A stretch of DNA of 6,089 nucleotides from Thermoplasmata archaeon (lineage in GTDB: Archaea > Thermoplasmatota > DAOVMN01). The DNA is taken from positions 1 to 6,089 of the forward strand of contig DAOVMN010000144.1 in NCBI GenBank assembly GCA_030630685.1, given 5' to 3'. The notes beneath the pieces are model-generated. The model was not told the origin of the DNA. It did not search any database and saw only the letters and a list, made by a program, of their open reading frames with translations. Positions 1-6,047 of the stretch are shown here, piece by piece; the first letter of the stretch is position 1, and the number at the start of each line of letters is the position of its first letter. The position numbers and the translations under genes are program-made.

Positions 1-2
1 CA

Positions 3-2243
3 GGTGGGAATGAGTTTGACTGGAATGAGGTGCACGGCTTCGTCATCACCGAGGACGGTACAAAGGTTTGCTCAGAGAGTTCAGATATCACCTTCAATGT
101 TACAATATGCAAGGACAGACCAAAATGGAGGAAAGCCGAAGGGGATGATGAGGAAAAATTTCATCCTGCAGGTTACATCTTCGGAGAACTCCGTGGGATC
201 CACTGGGACGAGCAGCCTGAACCTTACATCCCTATTTCACGTGAGGATTTCGATAAATACAAGGATGACGAGGTGAACCTCACGGTCTACATCCTGGGCG
301 AATATACACGTGAGGGGCCCAGTGGTGATGAACTCAGGCAGGCATACAAAGAAGTCCTCGTTCAGAGACCAAATCATGCCCCGTTTGCCGTTCCCTGGGT
401 CGTGGACTGCGATGCCGAAGAGAAGGGAAACTGGAACGGCTGGAGGAATGTCACAGATATGAGGCCCGAGGAGGTCAACGAGGATGGTGAGATGGTCTAT
501 TACATCGATGCAGAGGGGCAGAGCGTAAAGTTCTATCTGAATGCCTCGGAGTCGTGGGACCCGGATGGGGACAATATCACCGAATATGCATGGGACCTGG
601 ATGGAAACAGACAGTTCGGCGAGGAGAGCCGAGAGAGAAAGATGAACACAACCTGGCACCTTGGCAAGGGGCATCACACCTTGGGTCTCATGGTAGGAGA
701 CGGGAACAAATACTCCCAGATCGTTGACATCAAGTTCTTTATCCGTATCCCCATTCCATATCCCGACCTCATTGTTGACGACATCTCCATTGTCAATCTG
801 AATGGACTGGATATATTCGAGAAGGGCGACAGGGCTAATATTATCGCTTACGTGAAGAATCTTGGGGACAAGGAGAGCTCAGGGAGTTTCGATGTGTACT
901 TAGAGTACAGGTTTGTGGATACCAACGGCGGCTACGAATATCTGGGCACCGCAAGAGTTACGGAAACGATATCTGTCAATGGGATCCTGTTGATCGAGTG
1001 CCAGTGGGATACAGGAAGCGATGAATTCATACCAGGCAACTACTCCTTCAGGGCCACTGCGGATGTCAATGAAGAGGTGGATGAACAGGATGAGCATAAC
1101 AACTATTTCGAGAGCTATGAAATAACCCTTGAGCCGAAGCCCGGAGAAGGTACCCCCGACCTTTCGATCCAAGATGTCCTGGTCTCTGCTGATACGGCCA
1201 GGGTAAACGAGATCGTCTACCTCAACATCACCATCAGGAATGATGGGGACGGGGAGGCCAGGTATGTGGATATCTATTATTACATCAATAGCGAGTTCCA
1301 GTACTATGCAACCATCGACAATATAGCAGCAGAGGGCGGTGAGGAGATCTATCACTTTGTGTTTTTAGGTGACACCAAAGGAACTTTCAAGATCAAGTTT
1401 GAAGTAAAGGATGACGGCAAACTGATCGAAACCAGCGATACCTACACCATAAATGTTTGGGAATCTTTTTATCCCCCCGAACGCCCCATTCTTACAATCA
1501 TCAATCCACAAGACAATTCTAAGGTAAAGGGCAAAGTAACTATCTCGGGAACTGCTTCTAGCAATGTAGGTATCCAGAAAGTAGAGTATAGACTTACAGG
1601 AACAGAAGAATGGCTCCAGGCCAATGGCACAACTACCTGGTCCATCGAGTGGAACACTACAGAATTAGAGGATGGGAAATACACCCTGGAGTTCCGAGCC
1701 TACGATGGGAATCAATATTCAGAAATTAAAACCCTGACCATTAAGGCGAATAATCAGAAAGATAGCTCAGATCCCTTTTACGAAGAGATTGGTCTTGTAA
1801 CTCTTATTGGAATCATCGGCATTGCAGCCGTAGTATTAGTAGTGGGCCTTGTGACAGTGAAGAAAAAGAAAGAAAAATCCAAAGATTTGACACAGAGTCC
1901 AGTTCCTTCTTCATCCGCAATTCCTGGTCAATTTCCTCCCCCTGCTCAGCCCCCGTATCAGCAACCAACACAACCCCCTCAGTTTCAACAAGCCCAGCCT
2001 ACGAAACAGGCTCCACCGGAGCAGTTTGGTCAGCAGCAAACATCACCAGTCCCTTTCATGCAACCTCAGCAACCCCAATCAGTGCAACAGGTGATACAAC
2101 ACCCTCAAACGTTTGCACCACCCCCAGCCCCATCTGGTATCCCCCTACAATCCAATGGTATCTGGTACTGTCCTCAATGTGGGGAGAAGGCTAAAAAAGA
2201 TTATAAATTCTGCATGTATTGTGGGTTCAGAAAACCAAATTGA
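3..2243 (+). CDS. Membrane-anchored surface protein with PKD, two CARDB and Ig-like domains and a cytoplasmic zinc ribbon (5' partial)
   Basis: The reading frame is open to the left edge, so the true start is outside the window; an in-frame GTG at 30 is probably internal. Residues are counted from that GTG (737 aa). A PKD-like domain spans about 115-238, with the typical S-x-D-P-D-G-D core at 175-181. Two CARDB-type adhesion domains follow, at about 245-367 (PDLIVDDISI) and 375-478 (PDLSIQDVLV), then an Ig-like domain at about 482-579. A single transmembrane helix (about 587-610) is followed by a lysine-rich stop-transfer segment, a Pro/Gln-rich linker (about 620-708) and a terminal zinc ribbon with C714/C717 and C728/C731. 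All ten N-x-S/T sequons lie before the helix, which fits an extracellular N-glycosylated ectodomain and a cytoplasmic tail. These domains usually mediate adhesion or protein contacts; the ligand and zinc-ribbon partner are unknown. Base composition shifts within the gene after about 1450. Confidence 0.85.
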   Translation, partial: GGNEFDWNEVHGFVITEDGTKVCSESSDITFNVTICKDRPKWRKAEGDDEEKFHPAGYIFGELRGIHWDEQPEPYIPISREDFDKYKDDEVNLTVYILGEYTREGPSGDELRQAYKEVLVQRPNHAPFAVPWVVDCDAEEKGNWNGWRNVTDMRPEEVNEDGEMVYYIDAEGQSVKFYLNASESWDPDGDNITEYAWDLDGNRQFGEESRERKMNTTWHLGKGHHTLGLMVGDGNKYSQIVDIKFFIRIPIPYPDLIVDDISIVNLNGLDIFEKGDRANIIAYVKNLGDKESSGSFDVYLEYRFVDTNGGYEYLGTARVTETISVNGILLIECQWDTGSDEFIPGNYSFRATADVNEEVDEQDEHNNYFESYEITLEPKPGEGTPDLSIQDVLVSADTARVNEIVYLNITIRNDGDGEARYVDIYYYINSEFQYYATIDNIAAEGGEEIYHFVFLGDTKGTFKIKFEVKDDGKLIETSDTYTINVWESFYPPERPILTIINPQDNSKVKGKVTISGTASSNVGIQKVEYRLTGTEEWLQANGTTTWSIEWNTTELEDGKYTLEFRAYDGNQYSEIKTLTIKANNQKDSSDPFYEEIGLVTLIGIIGIAAVVLVVGLVTVKKKKEKSKDLTQSPVPSSSAIPGQFPPPAQPPYQQPTQPPQFQQAQPTKQAPPEQFGQQQTSPVPFMQPQQPQSVQQVIQHPQTFAPPPAPSGIPLQSNGIWYCPQCGEKAKKDYKFCMYCGFRKPN
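1890..2153 (+). other. Pro/Gln-rich low-complexity linker coding segment
   Basis: This in-frame segment encodes a disordered tether rich in proline and glutamine (runs such as PPPAQPPYQQP and QPQQPQ) between the lysine-rich membrane-exit segment and the zinc ribbon. It is built from CAA/CAG and CCN codons and has no strict repeat unit. It probably gives the zinc ribbon reach into the cytoplasm or a multivalent binding surface. That role is inferred from composition only. Confidence 0.7.
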
Positions 2244-2244
2244 G

Positions 2245-2273
2245 TATTATTACTTCTCATAAATTTTCTCCTC
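2245..2273 (+). terminator. Possible U-rich archaeal terminator after the surface-protein gene
   Basis: Directly after the TGA at 2241-2243 the plus strand carries several T-rich clusters (TATTATTACTTC, AAATTTTCTCC) with no obvious stem-loop. Archaeal transcription often ends at such oligo-T tracts. The position between two same-strand genes, followed by a new TATA box, supports this, but the T runs are short (at most 4). Confidence 0.35.
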
Positions 2274-2290
2274 ATAGGGACTCTATGCAG

Positions 2291-2316
2291 AGGGAAAAGA
2301 AACATTAATAAAATAT
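2291..2316 (+). promoter_or_regulatory. BRE/TATA-like promoter of the small secreted-protein gene
   Basis: A purine-rich BRE-like segment (AGGGAAAAGAAAC, 2291-2303) precedes an AT-rich TATA-like box (ATTAATAAAATAT, 2304-2316). The box centre is about 26 bp before the ATG at 2335, so transcription would begin at or near the start codon. No Shine-Dalgarno sequence precedes the ATG, which fits a leaderless mRNA. Confidence 0.55.
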
Positions 2317-2334
2317 CGTGCCAGAATATTAAAC

Positions 2335-2727
2335 ATGGGAAGGAAACTCCTGAATCTAATCACATTGATTTTCATATCAGGATTCATATTGTTCTTGCTA
2401 TTATTTGGAGTAAGTTCTGTTTCAGGTCGGATTATCACTGTGGATAATGATGGTGGTGACTATGAGAATATCCAAGACGCCGTGGATGCTGCCGGGGAGG
2501 GGGACACCATCAGGGTAAGATGCTATGACGGACAGGATAACTCCAAAGTGATAACCATCATAGTCACGGTAGAAAACAAGGACGACGGAGGGGATGGTGG
2601 AGATGACGACGGGGGCGGGGGCTTCATTCCCGGGTTTGAGGCGGTAGCGTCGATTGGTGCCCTATTGATTGGATTGCTCTTCATATCCTCTTACCCGCTG
2701 CCGCATAGAGTAAAAAAGAAATCTTAA
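2335..2727 (+). CDS. Small secreted protein: NosD-like beta-helix start joined to an Ig-domain end and a PGF-type sorting tail
   Basis: The protein has 130 aa. A signal peptide covers about 1-31 (basic MGRK, a long hydrophobic core, then SSVSG). Residues 34-60 (TVDNDGGDYENIQDAVDAAG and GDTIR) match the usual opening of right-handed beta-helix/NosD-type surface proteins, but no beta-helix repeats follow. From about 60 the sequence changes to the last strands of an Ig-like domain (RCYDG...S...T), resembling residues 556-578 of the upstream surface protein. An Asp/Gly-rich spacer (83-96) leads to IPGFE (98-102), a hydrophobic helix (about 103-119) and a basic end (HRVKKK). That is the layout of PGF-CTERM signals handled by archaeosortases. 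The gene looks like a large internal-deletion or fusion product but keeps an open frame and its own promoter. It may be a functional short surface peptide or a decaying remnant; the function is unknown. Confidence 0.7.
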   Translation: MGRKLLNLITLIFISGFILFLLLFGVSSVSGRIITVDNDGGDYENIQDAVDAAGEGDTIRVRCYDGQDNSKVITIIVTVENKDDGGDGGDDDGGGGFIPGFEAVASIGALLIGLLFISSYPLPHRVKKKS

Positions 2728-2730
2728 AAC
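2711..2730 (-). terminator. Possible oligo-T terminator for the ATPase gene
   Basis: Read on the minus strand, the sequence just past the ATPase stop codon contains GTTTTAAGATTTCTTTTTTA, including a six-T run. It overlaps the lysine codons at the 3' end of the convergent small gene. Oligo-T tracts of this kind end archaeal transcripts. No clear hairpin accompanies it. Confidence 0.45.
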
Positions 2731-2743
2731 AGCCTGGGCGTAA

Positions 2744-4117
2744 TTAACCTGAATGCGAAAGAGCCTTGGAGGGGGACACATAGGGGGATGATGCTGTGGA
2801 TTTCGAGGAATAGGACTCAAGGAGCCATTTCCAGAGAGGTATGAATTCTATCTGCTTGCCATTAATCTCCTCATTTCCCTCGTAATCACCCGTAATCACA
2901 AGCAGGTCGTCGCAGTCAAGCTCTTTACCTGCTTTCACTAACGACCTTGTTTCCCTATTCTTCGTGTCCGGATCACTGATATCATACGAAACCTGGATAA
3001 GCTGCTTGACTCTCAGTCCCTCTTTCAATACGAAATCCACCTCTTTTCCTCTCCGTTCTTTCCAGTAATAAAGGTCCTGGTCTATTCCAGAGGTTCTCCG
3101 GAGCAGCTCTATGGCAACAGTGTTTTCATACAGCCTTCCGGTATTCTTCGATAGTTTTATGGAAAGGGCATTTATGAAGCCGTTGTCGATGAAATAGACC
3201 TTCCTGGGATGTTGAAGCTGGTCCTTGATCTTGGGGGAAAAGATGGGCAGGCTGTGGATAAAGTAGGAGCTTTCCACATAACCAACGTAATTCAAGAGTG
3301 TGGTCTTCCCGATCTCGTAATTCAGGCTCTTCAGGGTATTGTATAATTTGCTTATGGAGTACCGGGTTGAATTGAGCAGCAGCCTCAGCATGGCCTTCAG
3401 GCCCTCCTCATTTTTCACATGGAATCTCTCGGCAATGTCCCTTCTTACGACAGTGCTGTAATACTGCTGAAGCATCTCGAATTTTCTCTCTTCCGCTGCA
3501 AGAACGACTTCCGGCATCCCGCCGTAATAAAGATATTCATTTAGCATCCTGGTCACTTTTACTTTCTCGTCTTCTGAGTACCGAACAATCTCCGGATTCA
3601 CCACCATGCCTTTGAATGTAAGGAATTCCTGGAAAGAAAGAGGGAACAGATTGACCTCCAGGCATCTTCCCCTCAATTCCGTGGGGATCTCCCTGCTTGA
3701 GACCTTCGAACTGGAACCGGTGATAAACAGCTCCACATCTTCATTATCATGTATCCTTCTGAGCCATTTGCTCCAGTCCGGCATATCCTGGATCTCGTCC
3801 AGGAACAAGAGCTTGATATCCTCGGAAAAGGTCGTTTTGATTGTAGGGATCAGATCTGTCAAAAACTCGGTTTTCCGGGGAATCCTTTCATCATCGAAAT
3901 TCAGGTAGACGATCTCTTTCCTGTTTTTATCCTGCAGTATCTTGCACAAAAGCTGGTACAAGAGATAGGTTTTCCCAACTCTTCTAAACCCGGTAACCAC
4001 GATGATTTTCCTCGGTTCGAGATGGAGATAATCATCCAGGCTTATTCCCCTGGGGATGACGTTCGGGATCCTTCGATCGAGCCAGGAATACAAGATTGTC
4101 TTAATTGTATCTTTCAT
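2744..4117 (-). CDS. AAA_14/DUF4143-family P-loop ATPase
   Basis: The protein has 457 aa. An N-terminal AAA_14-type ATPase domain carries Walker A GFRRVGKT (43-50), Walker B LLFLDE (103-108, D107/E108), a sensor-1-like FITGSSS (131-137) and a conserved ELRGR arginine motif (147-151). The family motif YLYYGGMPE (195-203) and RRDIAERF (225-232) follow, then a winged-helix-like region (about 235-290). A C-terminal DUF4143 domain with a PD-(D/E)XK-like fold contains E337, EVDFVL (359-364) and LIQVSYD (373-379). The expected E-x-K is Q-V-S here, so nuclease activity is doubtful. The family is widespread and often multi-copy in archaea; its role is unsettled. The ATG at 4117 is chosen because a TATA box lies about 30 bp upstream and there is no Shine-Dalgarno sequence. 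About 25 residues after WKWLL (429-433), rich in Ser and Pro, look like a non-conserved tail. The start codon overlaps an inverted repeat that may regulate the gene. Confidence 0.9.
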   Translation of the reverse strand: MKDTIKTILYSWLDRRIPNVIPRGISLDDYLHLEPRKIIVVTGFRRVGKTYLLYQLLCKILQDKNRKEIVYLNFDDERIPRKTEFLTDLIPTIKTTFSEDIKLLFLDEIQDMPDWSKWLRRIHDNEDVELFITGSSSKVSSREIPTELRGRCLEVNLFPLSFQEFLTFKGMVVNPEIVRYSEDEKVKVTRMLNEYLYYGGMPEVVLAAEERKFEMLQQYYSTVVRRDIAERFHVKNEEGLKAMLRLLLNSTRYSISKLYNTLKSLNYEIGKTTLLNYVGYVESSYFIHSLPIFSPKIKDQLQHPRKVYFIDNGFINALSIKLSKNTGRLYENTVAIELLRRTSGIDQDLYYWKERRGKEVDFVLKEGLRVKQLIQVSYDISDPDTKNRETRSLVKAGKELDCDDLLVITGDYEGNEEINGKQIEFIPLWKWLLESYSSKSTASSPYVSPSKALSHSG

Positions 4118-4146
4118 AGTACAATATGTAGCACAAATTGTACTAT
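4116..4146. repeat. Perfect 10-bp inverted repeat over the ATPase promoter and start codon
   Basis: ATAGTACAAT (4116-4125) and ATTGTACTAT (4137-4146) are perfect reverse complements separated by 11 bp, so the arm centres are 21 bp apart, about two helical turns. One arm touches the ATPase start codon and the other lies inside its TATA region. This geometry suits an operator for a dimeric repressor that would block TFB/TBP or RNA polymerase. A further half-site match (ATTGTA, 4104-4109) lies just inside the gene. Operator function is inferred; an RNA hairpin is the alternative, but the transcript would probably begin inside the repeat. Confidence 0.65.
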
Positions 4147-4151
4147 ATTAA
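4143..4151 (-). promoter_or_regulatory. TATA-like box of the ATPase gene
   Basis: On the minus strand TTAATATAG is centred about 30 bp before the ATG at 4117. The predicted start site is near 4122, leaving a leader of about five bases or none. It overlaps the outer arm of the inverted repeat. The 62-bp gap between the hydrolase stop codon and this gene contains no other clear element. Confidence 0.55.
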
Positions 4152-4179
4152 GTTTTGCATGGTCAAACAAGAGATTTTT

Positions 4180-4875
4180 CTATGAGTTCTTTGATCCAAA
4201 TGTTTCCTTAAATTGTATCATCAAATCCCTGAAATTCCGAAAATATATATCCGGTTCCGGTCCCTTTCCTGATTTTCTCCGCCAGGTGAGCCAGGCGGTC
4301 TTCATCCCGATGGAAGCAGGAGCCCGGACATCACAGCGATACTTGTCACCCACGTACATCACCTTCTCCGGGGGTAATTGCAGGCGATCAATCGCCTTCT
4401 CAAAGGCATGGGTATCGGGCTTCAATGCCCCCTCTCGCTCGCAGTCGATCATGAGCTCCCAGGGATAATCCCAGAGACCCAATTGCCTCACCTTGGCCTC
4501 GGGGGGATAGTCCGAGATTATACCGATCGCTATCCCGTTCTCGACAAGGAAATCCAGGAACTCCCTCAGCCCCTTCCTCGGAGGGACATGGGCAAAATTC
4601 TGGTTCCAATGCCTGTAGACAACATAATCCAGGTAACGTTCGCCCCAGCGTTTCGGGATGTGCAGGTATCTCGAGAACATCTCGGCCTGCTTACTCCTGA
4701 AATCTCCCTGGAGTCCCATCTTTCTGAGACGCCTCCGCACGAGCATGAGAACAGCATTAAATGGAATGAAGGGCCAGTATTTCCAGATGAGTATCAGGGC
4801 CATTAAGGGATAGGAATAGAACGTGGAATCAACGTCGAACAGTACCGCTCTTACCCCTTTACCCGTATCTTTCAT
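4180..4875 (-). CDS. HAD-superfamily hydrolase (probable phosphatase)
   Basis: The protein has 231 aa, the usual size for a HAD phosphatase with a C1 cap. All four motifs are present: motif I DVDST (14-18, nucleophile D14 and acid/base D16), motif II IISD (119-122, S121), motif III lysine K152 in ALKPD, and motif IV VGDKYRCD (175-182, D177 and D182). The cap lies between motifs I and II and includes an unusually hydrophobic stretch (about 23-46) followed by an Arg/Lys cluster (RRRLRK). The likely reaction is Mg-dependent hydrolysis of a phosphate ester; the substrate cannot be read from the sequence, although phosphoglycolate phosphatase-like and nucleotidase-like enzymes share this layout. 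The start is 38 bp after the GTPase stop codon. A Shine-Dalgarno-like GGAGG lies 4 bases before the ATG, supporting this start and translation from a joint transcript with the GTPase. Confidence 0.85.
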   Translation of the reverse strand: MKDTGKGVRAVLFDVDSTFYSYPLMALILIWKYWPFIPFNAVLMLVRRRLRKMGLQGDFRSKQAEMFSRYLHIPKRWGERYLDYVVYRHWNQNFAHVPPRKGLREFLDFLVENGIAIGIISDYPPEAKVRQLGLWDYPWELMIDCEREGALKPDTHAFEKAIDRLQLPPEKVMYVGDKYRCDVRAPASIGMKTAWLTWRRKSGKGPEPDIYFRNFRDLMIQFKETFGSKNS

Positions 4876-4879
4876 CTGC

Positions 4880-4884
4880 CCTCC
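4880..4884 (-). promoter_or_regulatory. Shine-Dalgarno-like GGAGG of the HAD hydrolase gene
   Basis: On the minus strand GGGAGGG precedes the ATG at 4875, with four bases between GGAGG and the start codon. It is the only convincing Shine-Dalgarno match in front of a gene here. This suggests the hydrolase can be translated from a leadered mRNA, as an internal gene of a transcript starting upstream of the GTPase. Confidence 0.5.
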
Positions 4885-4896
4885 CTACCGCTCATT

Positions 4897-4905
4897 GATA
4901 TTTAA
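4897..4905 (-). promoter_or_regulatory. Possible TATA-like box of the HAD hydrolase gene
   Basis: TTAAATATC on the minus strand is centred about 26 bp before the ATG at 4875, the spacing expected for a leaderless start. It lies in the 38-bp gap after the GTPase stop codon. If used, it would place the start site at the ATG and leave the GGAGG untranscribed, so the two signals imply different transcripts. Confidence 0.4.
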
Positions 4906-4913
4906 CAATTCGC

Positions 4914-6014
4914 CTATGAGCGTGTGATGATCGTCAGGACATCCTCATCCTGGAGTAGATGCCTTCTCCCAACGATCTGACCGGGGAATCTCGCACTTTT
5001 GCCCCACACATTGGCAAACCTGAAACGTCTATTGAAATCCCGATGAAGAATGTCACATACATCCCGAACTGTCGCTCCTCTTCTAACAATGAGCGGCTCC
5101 ACATAATCCGCTTCCCCTCCTCTGGGCCTGAGATAGATCCGGATAAAACTCAGGGTGGTGTAGATTCTTTCCCTGAGCCCCTCTAAGGCAATCTCTTTTT
5201 CCGCTGATATCAGGATAGGATTGTATGGCTGCATCCTGAGCTTGATTTTTTTCAGGTACCCGGGATCGCTGATGTCGATCTTGTTTATTATAGTCAACGA
5301 AGGAATGTATACACGGTTCCCGGTGATGTGATCGATGAGCTGGTCGTCTGTCACGTCCTCCCTGAGAACCACATTGGCATTGATGATCCCGTACTCCTTC
5401 AGGATGTCCTTCACCAGTTCCTCGTTCAGATGGGTCTGCCGCACCGTGGAATTCACCACGATCCCACCTCTGTCCGTGCGGGAGATGGATATATCAGCGG
5501 GGCGCTCGTCCAGCCTTACCCCTGCTGCCCTCAGCTCGCTGATCATCACTTCTATGTTCAGTTCAAAAACATCCAGGAGGAGGATGATAAGGTCCGAACT
5601 CCTCACCACCGACAGGATCTCTTTTCCCCTCCCTCTTCCCTTAGCCGCACCCTTGATCAATCCCGGAAGATCTAAAAGCTGTATCTTTGCCCCGCGGTAT
5701 TCCATCAGTCCGGGTACGACACTCAGGGTGGTAAAATGATAATGAGCCACCTCGGACTTTGCCTCTGTGAGGCTGTTCAATAAGGTGGATTTTCCCACGC
5801 TCGGGAGCCCTACAATAGCCACGGATGCATTACCAGATTTCCTTACAGAATACCCTTTTGCCCCGCCCGATTTCGCTGCCCTTTTCTCGGCCTCTCCTTT
5901 CAATCTCGCGATCTTTGCCTTTAGTTTGCCGATATGATGCTGTGTGGCCTTGTTGTAAGGAGTTTTCTTGATCTCTTCCTCAAGCTCCCGGATCTGTTCC
6001 TCAAGCGAGGGCAT
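4914..6014 (-). CDS. DRG-like GTP-binding protein (Obg/DRG family) with TGS domain
   Basis: The protein has 366 aa, the standard length for archaeal DRG. It has a charged helical N-terminus (about 1-45), then a GTPase domain with G1 GLPSVGKST (69-77), G2 threonines in HFTTL (94-98), G3 DLPG (115-118), followed by the glycine-rich KGAAKGRGRGKE segment typical of DRG, G4 NKID (244-247) and G5 SAEKE (270-274). An S5D2L-like insertion lies about 155-235. A TGS domain fills about 290-366 (IRIYLRPRGG ... LLQDEDVLTIITRS). Family members bind GTP and associate with ribosomes or translation factors in the cytoplasm. The ATG at 6014 follows a TATA-like box by about 25 bp with no Shine-Dalgarno sequence, which supports this start. 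The gene is first of a tight pair with the HAD hydrolase. One difference from the common DRG form is AHYHFTTL where AxYEFTTL is usual. Confidence 0.95.
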   Translation of the reverse strand: MPSLEEQIRELEEEIKKTPYNKATQHHIGKLKAKIARLKGEAEKRAAKSGGAKGYSVRKSGNASVAIVGLPSVGKSTLLNSLTEAKSEVAHYHFTTLSVVPGLMEYRGAKIQLLDLPGLIKGAAKGRGRGKEILSVVRSSDLIILLLDVFELNIEVMISELRAAGVRLDERPADISISRTDRGGIVVNSTVRQTHLNEELVKDILKEYGIINANVVLREDVTDDQLIDHITGNRVYIPSLTIINKIDISDPGYLKKIKLRMQPYNPILISAEKEIALEGLRERIYTTLSFIRIYLRPRGGEADYVEPLIVRRGATVRDVCDILHRDFNRRFRFANVWGKSARFPGQIVGRRHLLQDEDVLTIITRS

Positions 6015-6030
6015 GGCAGCACATTGCGGT

Positions 6031-6047
6031 AATCACTTTTATCTTTT
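6031..6047 (-). promoter_or_regulatory. TATA-like promoter of the DRG-like GTPase gene
   Basis: The minus strand reads AAAAGATAAAAGTGATT here, with the TATA-like GATAAAAG centred about 25 bp before the ATG at 6014. The spacing implies a leaderless transcript. The remaining bases to the window edge (6048-6089) hold no feature I can support. Confidence 0.5.

Noticed and set aside
4..276. 90-codon plus-strand frame near the left edge
   Set aside because: It overlaps the long surface-protein frame, which is open to the edge and contains clear domains; the composition of the short frame looks random.
3749..4468. 239-codon plus-strand open frame across the ATPase and hydrolase genes
   Set aside because: It is antisense to two genes with intact family motifs, has no recognisable domain and spans the palindrome region; it is a shadow frame.
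4105..4875. ATPase and hydrolase both begin with MKDT and share ATGAAAGATAC
   Set aside because: The match stops after 11 bases and the proteins are unrelated; chance is sufficient.
5335..5739. Plus-strand open frames of 115 and 134 codons within the GTPase region
   Set aside because: They lie antisense to a highly conserved DRG-like gene and show no domain or promoter.
2744..6014. A linked ATPase/hydrolase/GTPase defence or toxin system
   Set aside because: The GTPase and hydrolase look like housekeeping genes and the ATPase has its own promoter; nothing in the sequence ties the three functionally.
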